64,000 nucleotides of DNA from Vicinamibacterales bacterium (lineage in GTDB: Bacteria; Acidobacteriota; Vicinamibacteria; Vicinamibacterales; UBA2999): positions 186,001 to 250,000 of the forward strand of contig JAWKHS010000004.1 of the NCBI GenBank assembly GCA_041394705.1. The letters run 5' to 3'. Of this stretch, positions 17,011-29,152 are shown piece after piece. How positions within the stretch are numbered: position 1 is the stretch's first letter; every line of letters begins with the position of its first letter. The notes beneath the pieces are model-generated. The model made no database searches, was not told where the DNA came from, and worked only from the letters and a program-made list of their open reading frames with translations. The position numbers and the translations under genes were made by a program.

Positions 17011-18434
17011 GCGTGTCCTCGGACGTCCGCGCCCACGCGCTCGCCGGCAGCGCCCAGCGCGGGTTCGATGAAGAGGCGGTGGGCGTCGTCGTGGCCGCGC
17101 GCGAGCAGGTCGGTGGGCGCCACCGCGCGGTCGCTCGACGGGTCCATCCCGCCTGCCAGGTCGAGCGGCGCCAGCGGGTTGTGGTCCGGACGGATGACGA
17201 ACACCGCGTGATAGTGGGCCTCGGCGTAGCGGACGGCATCCCGCACCGCGGCCGTCTCCTGCGCGGCGATCCAGGTCCCGGCCCGGCCGCGCGGGTCGAG
17301 TCGCTGCGGCTGCAGGCCGTGCGGACCGCCAGGTGGAGGCGTCGCCGTGACGACGATGGCCTGCTCGATGCCGGCCGCGGCGGCCTCCTCGAGCAGCCGG
17401 ACCAGGGCCGCGGGGCGATCGGCGATCCGGTGGGTTTCGCCCCGCCAGTAGCCGTCGACTGGAAAGGTCAGGTACTGCGGCTCCGACAACTCGGCGAGCG
17501 TGACCGCCCCTCGCAGGACGTCGATGAGCGCCGTGCGACCGGGCCCGGCGAGGTCGAATGCCTCGGCCCGCCGCGCGGCCGGACCGGCCGTGCCTGGAAA
17601 GAGGCGCCGGCCTGCCTCACCGGCCATGAGGCCGAACACCAGGTCGCGCCGGGCATCGAGATCGTGGACGGCCACGAGCAGGTCGTGATGGCCGGGCTGA
17701 CCGGCGCCCTGGGCGAGCAGCTCGGTCAGGCGCTCGCTGATCTGGGCCGCCTTCGGACGCGCCAGCGCGGCCCCGCCGCGCAGGAGGTCCCACAAGGCCT
17801 GTGTCGCGATGGCCGCGAAGCGGGCCGAGTCCACCGGCAGTCCCAGCAGCCGCCATCCGAGCGCGCCCCGCTGGCGGCGAGGGGCCCGCCAGGCGGCGAC
17901 GCCAGCGGCACTCGCCAGGCCCAGGGTGAGGAGGCCGGCCACGACGACGGTCGCGCGCGCGATCCACTGCGGCAGGCGCTCAGCCGCGAACGCCCAGCCC
18001 AGCCAGTCGGCATACCCGCGGGCGATCGACGCCGTGGGATCGAGGCCCAGCCACGCCCCGAGCAAACTGACCGGCCACACCACGGCGGCGACCAGGAGCA
18101 GGAGGAGTGGCACAGCGACGAGCGCCGCCGCCAGCGCCAGCCCGGCGCCGATGGCGCGGTAGCGCCACGTGAGCCCGTAGGCCGGACGGCCCGTCGGACG
18201 CTGCCAGAGACCGTGCGGCTCCCAGAGGGCGGCGCCGCCGTCGAGGGCGAAGAGCACCGCCGCCAGCGCGCCCACGCCGCGGCCGCAGACGAGATCCACC
18301 TTCACGCCGGCGTCGTGCAGGGCCTTGAGGACGCCTGCGTGGTACGCGCCGTCCACGCCGGTACCTCCGAGGATGACGGCCGTGGGACGCTCGGGCGAGT
18401 AGCGCTCGTGCTGGGCGCGGGGGCCTCGGACCAC
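17007..18434 (-). CDS. Patatin-like membrane protein lacking the catalytic serine
   Basis: The N terminus has the patatin oxyanion loop GGTGVDGAYHAGVLKAL (23-39) and the nucleophile-elbow position VCGRGVGALAA (49-59). The expected G-x-S-x-G reads G-R-G-V-G here, with Gly53 (codon GGC) where the serine should be. The second catalytic motif survives as VDGYW with Asp327. Two or three long hydrophobic segments (about 95-130 and 160-182) are inserted. I infer a membrane-bound pseudo-lipase that has lost, or changed, its hydrolase chemistry. It starts with GTG 9 bases after greA and overlaps the next gene by 4 bases. Confidence 0.72.
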   Translation of the reverse strand: MVRGPRAQHERYSPERPTAVILGGTGVDGAYHAGVLKALHDAGVKVDLVCGRGVGALAAVLFALDGGAALWEPHGLWQRPTGRPAYGLTWRYRAIGAGLALAAALVAVPLLLLLVAAVVWPVSLLGAWLGLDPTASIARGYADWLGWAFAAERLPQWIARATVVVAGLLTLGLASAAGVAAWRAPRRQRGALGWRLLGLPVDSARFAAIATQALWDLLRGGAALARPKAAQISERLTELLAQGAGQPGHHDLLVAVHDLDARRDLVFGLMAGEAGRRLFPGTAGPAARRAEAFDLAGPGRTALIDVLRGAVTLAELSEPQYLTFPVDGYWRGETHRIADRPAALVRLLEEAAAAGIEQAIVVTATPPPGGPHGLQPQRLDPRGRAGTWIAAQETAAVRDAVRYAEAHYHAVFVIRPDHNPLAPLDLAGGMDPSSDRAVAPTDLLARGHDDAHRLFIEPALGAAGERVGADVRGHA

Positions 18435-18443
18435 GGCGCAAGT

Positions 18444-18908
18444 CTACTCGTCGTGGATAGTGACGAGCTTGACGATCTCGAAGCGCCGGGCGCCGGCGGG
18501 GGTCGTCACCGCCACCTCGTCGCCTTCCTCCTTGTTGAGGAGGGCGCGGCCGATGGGCGACGCCGTTGAGATGAGGCCCTTCTCGGCATCGGCGTCCTCG
18601 GGCATCACGAGCTGGTAGATCACCTCACCGCCGCCCGACTCGTGCAGTGTGACCGTCGACCCGAAGCCTGCCCGGTCGTGCGGCACGCGATCCAGGTTCA
18701 TCAGCGCCACCTCGTTCCGGCGCCGTGTCAGCATCGCAATCCGGGCCTGCACGTAGGTCTGCCGTTCCTTCGCCGCCTGGTACTCGGCGTTTTCACGCAG
18801 ATCGCCGAACTCGCGCGCCCGCTGAATCTCCTTGGGCAGCTCGGTCTTCAGCTCGCGCTCGAGGGTGGCGATCTCGTCGTCGAATCGCTTGAGGATGCGT
18901 TCCTTCAT
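18444..18908 (-). CDS. greA: Transcription elongation factor GreA
   Basis: GreA binds the RNA polymerase secondary channel and triggers cleavage of backtracked RNA. The N-terminal coiled coil with GDLRENAEYQAAKERQ (about 35-50) carries the acidic tip residues, and the C-terminal FKBP-like domain contains ISTASPIGRALLNKEEGDEV. The 154 residues match the family. The ATG at 18908 has no Shine-Dalgarno sequence but a TATCGT box 8 bases upstream. It is divergent from the rRNA methyltransferase gene. Confidence 0.95.
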   Translation of the reverse strand: MKERILKRFDDEIATLERELKTELPKEIQRAREFGDLRENAEYQAAKERQTYVQARIAMLTRRRNEVALMNLDRVPHDRAGFGSTVTLHESGGGEVIYQLVMPEDADAEKGLISTASPIGRALLNKEEGDEVAVTTPAGARRFEIVKLVTIHDE

Positions 18909-18916
18909 TGGTCGAA

Positions 18917-18922
18917 ACGATA
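18917..18922 (-). promoter_or_regulatory. -10-like box close to the greA start
   Basis: TATCGT on the minus strand (four of six consensus bases) ends 8 bases before the greA ATG; a transcript would start 1-3 bases before the codon. Confidence 0.3.
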
Positions 18923-18986
18923 ACTCTAGTGGTCTGACGCCGACATGTCCAGCAGGCGGGCCCCGCGCGACGCGCCGCGATCCCGG

Positions 18987-18995
18987 TGCTATCCT
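18987..18995 (+). promoter_or_regulatory. Possible extended -10 of the rRNA methyltransferase gene
   Basis: TGC followed by TATCCT forms an extended -10, with the expected transcript start near 19002 and the GTG at 19021. The 12-base string TGCTATCCTCGC differs by one base from the string in front of hpt at 3660. Confidence 0.35.
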
Positions 18996-19020
18996 CGCGG
19001 GGGCCGTCCGGTCCCCCATC

Positions 19021-19827
19021 GTGTCCCTGCCCTTCCCCGCCATCACCAGCCGCCGGCATCCGCTCGTGCAGGCCTGCCGCGACGCGCGCGCGGGCGGCGC
19101 CGGCCAGCCGCTCCTGCTCGACGGCTGGCATCTGGTGCAGGAGGCGCGATCGGCGGGGCTCGACGTCGATGCCGTGGCCGTGGCGGCCGAACCGCTGGAG
19201 CCGGCGGACCGCGCGGTCCTCGACGCGCTGGCAGACGCGGGGGCCCAGGTGGTGCGCGTGACCGCCGACGTCCTGCAGGCGATGAGCCCCGTCCGGACGC
19301 CGTCGGGGATCGTCGCGCTGGCGCGCCGCCCCACCCATGCGGTCGACGACGTCTTCGCGCCGCCGCCCGCGCTGGTCGTCGCCGCGGTGGACGTCCAGGA
19401 TCCCGGCAACGTCGGCGCCCTGGTCCGGACGGCCGAGGCCCTCGGCGCCTCGGGGCTCCTGGCCGTGGGCACCACGGCGGACCCGTTTGCCTGGAAGGCA
19501 CTCAGGGCGTCGATGGGCAGCGCCTTCCGCCTGCCGATCGTGCGCCTCGCGACCGCGGGCGAGGCGATGGCGGCCGCGAAGGATCGCGGCGTCCAGGTGA
19601 TCGCCCTTGCCCCCCGCGGCGGGACGGCTCCAAACGAGGTGGACCTCGGCCGCCCGACGTGCCTGCTCCTCGGCGGCGAGGGCCCGGGCCTTCCGGAGGC
19701 GCTCGTGCGGGACGCCGATCGCGCCGTGAGCCTCCCGATGGCCGCGCCCGTCGAGTCGCTGAACGTCGCCGTCGCCGGCGCCCTCGCGCTCTACGAGGCG
19801 GCGGGGCGCCGCGCGAGGACCCGATGA
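19021..19827 (+). CDS. TrmH/SpoU-family RNA 2'-O-ribose methyltransferase
   Basis: The 268-residue protein has an N-terminal substrate-binding domain (about 1-95) with ITSRRHPLVQACR and a SPOUT methyltransferase domain with the three motifs VDVQDPGNVGALVRTAEALG, LLLGGEGPGLP and LPMAAPVESLNVAVAGALALYE. It methylates the 2'-OH of an rRNA or tRNA nucleotide; the site is unknown. The GTG at 19021 is selected because the conserved domain starts there, although the frame is open further upstream. The 3' end overlaps rarA (ATGA), so they are coupled. Confidence 0.88.
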   Translation: MSLPFPAITSRRHPLVQACRDARAGGAGQPLLLDGWHLVQEARSAGLDVDAVAVAAEPLEPADRAVLDALADAGAQVVRVTADVLQAMSPVRTPSGIVALARRPTHAVDDVFAPPPALVVAAVDVQDPGNVGALVRTAEALGASGLLAVGTTADPFAWKALRASMGSAFRLPIVRLATAGEAMAAAKDRGVQVIALAPRGGTAPNEVDLGRPTCLLLGGEGPGLPEALVRDADRAVSLPMAAPVESLNVAVAGALALYEAAGRRARTR

Positions 19828-21170
19828 ACGGCCTCTTCGACGACGAGCCCGAGGCCGCGGGACCGCCCCCGCCCGCGCCGCTCGCCGAGCGGATGCGGCC
19901 GCGGACGCTCGACGAGATCGAGGGCCAGGACGCGCTCCTGTCGCCGGGCCGGCCCCTGCGCGAGGCCATCGGCCGCGACGCGTTGCAGTCCGTGATCCTC
20001 TGGGGACCGCCCGGCACGGGCAAGACGACGCTGGCGCGCCTCATTGCCGAGGCGACCGCGGCCGAGTTCGTCGCCTTCAGCGCGGTGCTGTCCGGCATCA
20101 AGGAGATCAAGGAGGTGATGGCCGCCGCCGAGCGCCGGCGCCGGGCGGGTCGCCGGACGATCGTGTTCGTGGACGAGATCCACCGCTTCAACAAGGCGCA
20201 GCAGGACGCCTTCCTGCCCCGTGTCGAGGCGGGAGACATCGTCCTCATCGGCGCCACCACCGAGAATCCCTCGTTCGAGGTGAACGCGGCGCTGCTCTCG
20301 CGCTCGAAGGTCTTCGTGCTCCAGCCCCTCGACGAATCCGCCGTCCTCAGGATCCTGCGGCGGGCCCTGGAGGACGGGGATCGCGGGCTCGGTCATCTCG
20401 CGCCCCAGGTCGACGACGACGCATTGCGCGCGCTCGCACGCGTGGCCGATGGGGATGCCCGGCAGGCGCTGAACCTCCTGCAGCTGGTCGTCGCGGCCGC
20501 GCCGCAGGGCGTGGGCCATCCGGTGGTCGACCTGGCACTCGTCGGCGAGACGCTGCAGCGAAAGACGCTTCGCTACGACAAGAGCGGCGAGGAGCACTTC
20601 AACCTGATGTCCGCGCTGCACAAGTCCATGCGGAACAGCGACCCCGACGCCGCCGTCTACTGGCTGGCCCGGATGCTCGAGGCCGGCGAGGATCCCATGT
20701 ACGTGGCCCGGCGGCTCGTGCGCTTCGCGTCCGAGGACGTGGGCAACGCCGACCCGCAGTCGCTGCTGGTCGCCGTCGCCGCCAGGGACGCGCTGCAGTT
20801 CATCGGCATGCCCGAGGCCAACACCGCCCTCGCCCAGGCCGCGCTCTACCTGGCCACTGCGCCCAAGAGCAACGCCGTCTACGCCGCCTACGGCGCGGCC
20901 GCCGACGCGGCCGTCCAGGACGTGGCCGAGCCGGTGCCCCTGCACCTCCGCAACGCTCCCACGCGGCTGATGACGTCGCTCGACTACGGGAAGGGCTACC
21001 GCTACGCCCACGACGACCCGGACGGCGTCGCGGCCATGGACTGCCTGCCCGAGCGCCTCCGCGGCCGTACGTTCTACGCGCCCACCGAGCGCGGCTTCGA
21101 GAAGGAGCTGAAGCGCCGCCTGGACGGATGGAAGGCGATCAAGCAACGGCGGGGCCCGGGCCCCGGTTAG
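19824..21170 (+). CDS. rarA: Replication-associated recombination AAA+ ATPase RarA/MgsA
   Basis: RarA acts at stalled replication forks. Walker A GPPGTGKTT, Walker B VFVDEIHRFNKAQQDAFLP and sensor I GATTENPSFEVN lie in order, followed by the tetramerisation domain with RFASEDVGNADP. The 448 residues match the family. Its last codons (RRGPGPG) come from a GC palindrome at 21151-21166 that resembles repeats found elsewhere in intergenic DNA. The gene overlaps mutL tail to tail by 4 bases. Confidence 0.94.
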   Translation: MNGLFDDEPEAAGPPPPAPLAERMRPRTLDEIEGQDALLSPGRPLREAIGRDALQSVILWGPPGTGKTTLARLIAEATAAEFVAFSAVLSGIKEIKEVMAAAERRRRAGRRTIVFVDEIHRFNKAQQDAFLPRVEAGDIVLIGATTENPSFEVNAALLSRSKVFVLQPLDESAVLRILRRALEDGDRGLGHLAPQVDDDALRALARVADGDARQALNLLQLVVAAAPQGVGHPVVDLALVGETLQRKTLRYDKSGEEHFNLMSALHKSMRNSDPDAAVYWLARMLEAGEDPMYVARRLVRFASEDVGNADPQSLLVAVAARDALQFIGMPEANTALAQAALYLATAPKSNAVYAAYGAAADAAVQDVAEPVPLHLRNAPTRLMTSLDYGKGYRYAHDDPDGVAAMDCLPERLRGRTFYAPTERGFEKELKRRLDGWKAIKQRRGPGPG

Positions 21171-22960
21171 ATCCGCTCGAACCGCCGCTCCAGGTCGTGA
21201 CGGCCGATGCGGAACATCACGGGGCGGCCGTGCGGGCAGACGGTGGAGTACGCCGTGGCTCGCAGCTCGTCGAGGATGTGGGTCATCTTCTCGACGGTGA
21301 GCGGGTCGTGCGCCCGGACCGCGGTGTGACAGGCCATCGTGGCGGCGATCCGCTTGAGGGCGAGCTCGGCGGCGAGGCCCCGGTCGAGCCCGTCGAGGTC
21401 GTCGGCGAGCGCCCTCAGCGTCTGATCGACGTCCGGGACGGCCAGGATGGCGGGCACCGCGGACACCCGGACGCTCGTGCCGCCGAAGTCCTCGATCTCG
21501 AACCCGAACCGCGCGAGATCCGCCGCGCGTCCGAGGAGCGTCGTGTGCCCCGCGCCAGGCAGGTCGATCACCATCGGCACCAGGAGGCGCTGCGACTCGA
21601 GCCGATCCGACGCCAGGCGCTCCACGAACCGCTCGAACAGCACGCGCTCGTGGGCGACGTGCTGGTCGACGATGACGATGCCGTCGTCGTCGACGGCAAC
21701 GATGTAGGTGTTGCGGAACTGGCCGAGCGGCGTCAGCGGCGTGTCGAGTCCGAGCGCGGACACGCCGCCCGGAAGACTCGGCGTCCAGGGACCCGGCGGC
21801 GGGATCGCCGGGCCGGGCGTCCACGGAGCGGCGCCTTCGCGAACCAGCGCGCCGATGTCGAAGGCCGTCCGGGGTCGCCACGTCGTGCCCGCCCCGTGAG
21901 CCGCAGGCGCCGACCCGCCGGCGAGGGGAACGCCCCGCACGCCGCCTGGGAGCGCATCCTGATAGACGGGCGTGCCCGCCGCCCCGAGCGCCTCGGCCAC
22001 ACCTCGGCGCACCACCTCGTGGACGAGCGACTGATCGGCGAAGCGGACTTCCGCCTTCGTCGGGTGGACGTTGACGTCGATCCGATCGAGCGGCACGTCG
22101 AGGAAGAGATGGATCTCGGGGCTCCGCTCCTTGATCGACGCCGCCTGGTAGGCGTCGAGGATGGCGTGGGCGATGGTCCTGTCCTTCACGATCCGCTGAT
22201 TGACGAACACGTGCTGCGGACCGCGCGTGGGGCCGGTGTCGGCCAGGGCCGCGACCAGGCCCGTCAGGCGGACGCCGTGCGTCTCACGCGACACCGGGAC
22301 CAGGTCCGGGCGGTCGCCGTAGACCTGGTACATCCGGTCCTCGAGCGTCGCGGCGGGCGGACACTCCAGGAGGGTCTTGCCGCCGCTGGTCAGCCGGAAT
22401 CCGACGCCCGGATGACAGAGGGCGAGCTGCGTGACGAGCTTCGAGACGTGGGCCGATTCGGCGCCGTCGGACTTCAGGAACTTGCGGCGCGCGGGCAGGT
22501 TGAAGAAGAGGTCCTCCACCGTGATGCTCGTGCCCTCGGGCCCGGCCGCGGCGCCCTCGTGGTCGAGCCGCCCGGCCGTGACCCGGATCTCCACGCCGGC
22601 GTCGGCGCCGCGCAGCCGCGTCCGGAGCGTGAAGTGGGACACCGACGCGATGCTCGGCAGGGCCTCCCCGCGGAAGCCCAGCGTCGCGATGGCCGCCAGG
22701 TCGCCGGCCGTGCGGATCTTGCTCGTGGCGTGCCGCTCGAGCGACAGCCGGGCGTCGGCGGGCGACATTCCGATGCCGTCGTCGTCCACGCGGACGCGGC
22801 GCTTGCCGCCGTATTCGATGGCGATGGTGATCCGGCGGGCCTCCGCGTCGAGCGCGTTCTCGACCAGTTCCTTGACGACCGAGGCGGGTCGCTCGACGAC
22901 CTCGCCGGCCGCGATCTGGTTGGCCAGGTCGTCGGGCAGCTTCGCGATGCGGTCGCTCAT
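21167..22960 (-). CDS. mutL: DNA mismatch repair protein MutL with endonuclease motifs
   Basis: MutL couples mismatch recognition to strand removal. The GHKL ATPase domain shows ENALDAEA, DDDGIGM and TLGFRGEALPSI. The C-terminal domain has DQHVAHERVLFE, matching the metal-binding DQHA-x2-E-x4-E motif, plus ACHTAV and CPHGRP, the other parts of the nicking endonuclease site. This is the endonuclease type found in bacteria without MutH. No mutS is in the window. GGGAGG precedes the ATG. It is convergent with rarA. Confidence 0.95.
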   Translation of the reverse strand: MSDRIAKLPDDLANQIAAGEVVERPASVVKELVENALDAEARRITIAIEYGGKRRVRVDDDGIGMSPADARLSLERHATSKIRTAGDLAAIATLGFRGEALPSIASVSHFTLRTRLRGADAGVEIRVTAGRLDHEGAAAGPEGTSITVEDLFFNLPARRKFLKSDGAESAHVSKLVTQLALCHPGVGFRLTSGGKTLLECPPAATLEDRMYQVYGDRPDLVPVSRETHGVRLTGLVAALADTGPTRGPQHVFVNQRIVKDRTIAHAILDAYQAASIKERSPEIHLFLDVPLDRIDVNVHPTKAEVRFADQSLVHEVVRRGVAEALGAAGTPVYQDALPGGVRGVPLAGGSAPAAHGAGTTWRPRTAFDIGALVREGAAPWTPGPAIPPPGPWTPSLPGGVSALGLDTPLTPLGQFRNTYIVAVDDDGIVIVDQHVAHERVLFERFVERLASDRLESQRLLVPMVIDLPGAGHTTLLGRAADLARFGFEIEDFGGTSVRVSAVPAILAVPDVDQTLRALADDLDGLDRGLAAELALKRIAATMACHTAVRAHDPLTVEKMTHILDELRATAYSTVCPHGRPVMFRIGRHDLERRFERI

Positions 22961-22991
22961 CCGCGGCCTCCCGCGGCAGCAAGGGCCGGCA

Positions 22992-23957
22992 TCACCACCA
23001 CCCCGAGCGCCGGAACCACACGAACATGGCGACCGACGACGAGAGCATCAGGGCCACGACCCACCAGAACTGCGCCGCCTCACCGCCCGGAAGGTGCGGC
23101 AGCGGCACGTTCATGCCATACAGCCCCGTCAGCACCGTGAGCGGGCCGAACAGCGTCGCCACCACGGCGATGAGCTTCGAGGCCTGCGCGAGCTGGTTCG
23201 ACACGCTCGCCAGGTGGGCGTCGAGGATGCCCGTGACGCGGTCCTGGAAGATGATGGCGTCGTCGGCCATGCGCACCAGCTGATCGTAGACGTCCCGGAA
23301 GCGGTAGGAGGCCTCCTGGTTGATGAGATCGAACTCCCGCCGCGCGAGCCGGCCCATCACGTCGCGCTGGGGGACCACGATCCGGCGGAGCGCCGAGATG
23401 TCCCGCTTGACCGCCAGGATGTCGCTCGTCAGGTGTGCGTCTGGCCGTTCGACGACCTGCCGTTCCAGTTCGTCGAGCCACTTCTCGAGCTCGTCCACTT
23501 CCGGCAGGTAATGCCCCACCATGGTGTCGACGATGCGGTGCATCAGTGCCACGGTCCCTTCCGCCAGGAAGCGATCGCTCTTGGCGCACAGTTCACCCAC
23601 GTGCGCGATGCTGCGGCGCCGGCCGTCGTGCACCGTCACCAGGAATTGCGGCGTGACGAAGAAGTCGGTGTCGTGCGTGTCGAAGGCGTGCTCGTCGACG
23701 TGGAAGTTGATGCCGTGCAGCACCACGTACAGGAGCGGCCCGTAGGTCTCGACCTTCGGATGGTGCGTCTCCCCCAGCGCGTCGGCGACGGCCAGCTCGT
23801 GCAGGCCGAAGAGCTGCTGGAGGACGCGGCCATCCTCCTCGGACGGCTCGACCACGTCGGCCCAGACGATCACGTCGCTGCCGGGCGCGAGCCACGCGGC
23901 GTCGATGGCCTCGACCGGCCGCGTGTGCCCGCCCTGGTGAACGATGTAGCGGATCAT
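22992..23957 (-). CDS. corA: CorA-family divalent cation transporter
   Basis: The 321-residue protein has a cytosolic N-terminal alpha/beta domain, a long helical stalk (LPEVDELEKWLDELERQV) and two C-terminal membrane helices. The signature YGMNVP follows the first helix and forms the Mg2+ selectivity loop of pentameric CorA channels. It imports Mg2+ and possibly Co2+ or Ni2+. It lies 31 bases upstream of mutL on the same strand. Confidence 0.93.
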   Translation of the reverse strand: MIRYIVHQGGHTRPVEAIDAAWLAPGSDVIVWADVVEPSEEDGRVLQQLFGLHELAVADALGETHHPKVETYGPLLYVVLHGINFHVDEHAFDTHDTDFFVTPQFLVTVHDGRRRSIAHVGELCAKSDRFLAEGTVALMHRIVDTMVGHYLPEVDELEKWLDELERQVVERPDAHLTSDILAVKRDISALRRIVVPQRDVMGRLARREFDLINQEASYRFRDVYDQLVRMADDAIIFQDRVTGILDAHLASVSNQLAQASKLIAVVATLFGPLTVLTGLYGMNVPLPHLPGGEAAQFWWVVALMLSSSVAMFVWFRRSGWW

Positions 23958-23980
23958 TCTGGGCGCCGGATCGCTTGATT

Positions 23981-24012
23981 CCCGGCCCCGGAGCCCGGGT
24001 CCCGAGCCCCGC
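23981..24012. repeat. GC-rich intergenic repeat, copy A
   Basis: A run of 8-base-like units of the form CCCGAGCC / CCCGGGCC sits between ppdK and corA. A closely similar run occurs at 39683-39714, also between genes, and a shorter palindromic piece ends rarA. Confidence 0.5.
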
Positions 24013-24017
24013 GGGCG

Positions 24018-26867
<2,850 letters not shown>

Positions 26868-26885
26868 GACGCTCGACACTCCTTG

Positions 26886-26933
26886 CTCGGAACTCGCCGT
26901 GCTCGTTACTCGGTGTGCCCGCTACTCGGTCTG
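26886..26933. repeat. Three 16-bp imperfect tandem repeats between glyS and ppdK
   Basis: The units CTCGGAACTCGCCGTG, CTCGTTACTCGGTGTG and CCCGCTACTCGGTCTG are adjacent and each exactly 16 bases. A degenerate fourth unit follows toward ppdK (26872-26885). They span the glyS stop codon and reach the ribosome-binding region of ppdK. Confidence 0.65.
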
Positions 26934-29147
26934 GGGCACCATCTCGGACACATCCGCCAGCTGCAGGATCAGGGACTCGAGCCGGCGGAGGAGCAGCAGC
27001 CGTGCACGGCGCACGGCCGGGTCGTCGGCCATCACCATGACGTCGTCGAAGAATCGCGCGACGCCCGGGCCGAAACCGGCCGCCTCGGCAAAGGCCTTGC
27101 GGTAGCCGTCGCCCGCGGCGACCGCGCCGTCGATGACGGGCCGCCTCCGCGCGATCTCATCGGCCAGGGCCACCTCGGCGGGTTCGGTCAACGGCCGAAT
27201 GGGTTCCGTCTCGAGCGCGGCCTGGCTGAAATCAGTGATGGGCAGCTGCTTCGCGATGTTCCGCACGCGCTTGAACAGCACGGCCAACTGCTTGAAGTCG
27301 GCGGTTTCGGTGAATTCGGGCAGCACGTCCAACCGCCGCCGGATCGTCAGCGGGACCAGGGCTCCCTGGTGCGCGATGACGGCCCGGACGTTCCGCACGT
27401 CCGCGCCCCGCTGTTCGAACACGCTGCGCACGCGGTCCAGCATGAACAGCGCGAGCGACATCTGCGCGTCGGCCAGGCCCTCGTGCCCGGAGAAGCTGGC
27501 GAAGGCCTTGAGGGTCAGATCGTGAATCGAGACGGCCTTGTCGATGCCCGTGAGCTCCGGGAGGTCCGCCAGCAATCGCACCAGTCCCTGTGCGGCGCGG
27601 CGCAGACCGTGGGGATCGCGCGACCCCGTCGGGCGTTCACCCGCCACGAACATCGCCGCCAGTGTGTCGGCTTTGTCGGCCAGGGAGACGGCCGCCCAGG
27701 AGACCGCGGCCGCCCCGAGGTCGGCCCGTGATGGCGCACCCGACGCCTCCACGGCCACCGGCAGGTAGTGGTGGTAGATGGCCTTCCACACGGGCTCGGC
27801 CTGGCCGTCCTCCCGCGCGTAGATGCCGCCCATCGCGCCCTGGAGCTCGGTGAGCTCGCGGACCATGTCGGTGGCGAGGTCCGCCTTGCACCAGCGCGCC
27901 GCCTTGGCCGCGTCGTCGGCCGCCTCGGGCCGCCCCAGCACGTCGGCCGCGATCCAGCGCGCGAGCGGCTCGACGCGGTCGGCCTTGTCGCGGTAGCTCC
28001 CCAGCCCTTGGTGGAAGGCCACCGTCGCCAGACGCTCGCGGTGCTGCTCCAGCGTCTTCTGGCGGTCGGCGTCCCAGAAGAACCGTGCGTCCCGGAGCCG
28101 CGCCGTCAGCACGCGCTCGAGGTTCCGGGCGACCAGCTCCGGCCGCTCCGGCTCCATGTTCAGCACGGCCAGGAACGCCGGCATCAGCGCTCCCCCGCTG
28201 GACTCCAGCGGGAAGAAGTGCTGGTGGTGGATCATGGTCGTCGTCAGCACCTCGGCCGGGAGCTCCAGGAACTCCTCGGCGAAGATGCCCGAGATGACCG
28301 CGGGGTACTCGACCAGATCCGGCACCTCGGCCAGGGCCTCCTGCCCCGCCGACGACTGCGCCACCCGACCGCCGCGCCGGCGGGCCTCCGCGTCCAACTC
28401 GCGCGCGATCCGGTCATGGCGTTCGCCGCGCTCGACGACGACGAAGTTCTCGGCGAGTCGGCGCCGGTAGTCGTCGAAGCCCTTCACCTTGATGGCGCGG
28501 CCGGCGCGCCCGCTCGTGGTCAGGAACCGGTGGCCGAAGGTCACGGCGCCCGAGCGGATGTCCTGGACCATCGGGCTCGAAGCCAGGGCCGTCCGCGTGA
28601 TGTCGAACGGCACCACCCGTCCCCCGTAGAGGAACAGCACCCAGCGAATCGGGCGGCCGCTGAGCAGCTCGCCCCGCCCGTCCTCGAGCAGGGCGTCCCA
28701 GCGCATCTGTTTCGGGTACTGGAGGTCCCGCAGCGCCGCGCCCAGAACGTCCGGCAGCACGTCGACCGTTGCCTTGCCGCGCACCTGGCGGCGGTGCGCG
28801 AGATAGATGCCCTTGCCGGTTTCGACCCGCTCCAGCGCGGAGGGTTCCACGCCCTGCTTCCTGGCAAAGCCGATCGCGGCGCCCGTGTACTGGCCGTCGG
28901 GCTGGATGGCCGCGGAGACCGGCGGCCCCATGACGAGGTCGTCGACGTCCGACTGGCGCTCGGGCACGCGGGCGGCCCGTACCACCAGGCGCCGGGGCGT
29001 GCTGAACGTCTCGACGGGCTCGGCCGGGGCGAGGCGCGCCTCGGCCAGGCGCTTCTCGACGGCCTCGCCGAACTGGGCGGTCAGCCCCGGGAGCCACCGC
29101 GCGGGCAGCTCTTCGGTGCCGATTTCGATGAGGAGCTCTCTGTCCAT
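26922..29147 (-). CDS. glyS: Glycyl-tRNA synthetase beta subunit
   Basis: GlyS binds tRNA-Gly in the alpha2-beta2 enzyme. It begins with the family hallmark LLIEIGTEELPA and includes MIHHQHFFPL and a C-terminal anticodon-binding region with FFDDVMVMADDP. The 741 residues are slightly longer than the common 690-700. The frame is open far upstream through glyQ, but the homology starts at the ATG at 29147, 5 bases after the glyQ stop. Confidence 0.96.
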   Translation of the reverse strand: MDRELLIEIGTEELPARWLPGLTAQFGEAVEKRLAEARLAPAEPVETFSTPRRLVVRAARVPERQSDVDDLVMGPPVSAAIQPDGQYTGAAIGFARKQGVEPSALERVETGKGIYLAHRRQVRGKATVDVLPDVLGAALRDLQYPKQMRWDALLEDGRGELLSGRPIRWVLFLYGGRVVPFDITRTALASSPMVQDIRSGAVTFGHRFLTTSGRAGRAIKVKGFDDYRRRLAENFVVVERGERHDRIARELDAEARRRGGRVAQSSAGQEALAEVPDLVEYPAVISGIFAEEFLELPAEVLTTTMIHHQHFFPLESSGGALMPAFLAVLNMEPERPELVARNLERVLTARLRDARFFWDADRQKTLEQHRERLATVAFHQGLGSYRDKADRVEPLARWIAADVLGRPEAADDAAKAARWCKADLATDMVRELTELQGAMGGIYAREDGQAEPVWKAIYHHYLPVAVEASGAPSRADLGAAAVSWAAVSLADKADTLAAMFVAGERPTGSRDPHGLRRAAQGLVRLLADLPELTGIDKAVSIHDLTLKAFASFSGHEGLADAQMSLALFMLDRVRSVFEQRGADVRNVRAVIAHQGALVPLTIRRRLDVLPEFTETADFKQLAVLFKRVRNIAKQLPITDFSQAALETEPIRPLTEPAEVALADEIARRRPVIDGAVAAGDGYRKAFAEAAGFGPGVARFFDDVMVMADDPAVRRARLLLLRRLESLILQLADVSEMVPQTE

Positions 29148-29152
29148 GGCGC

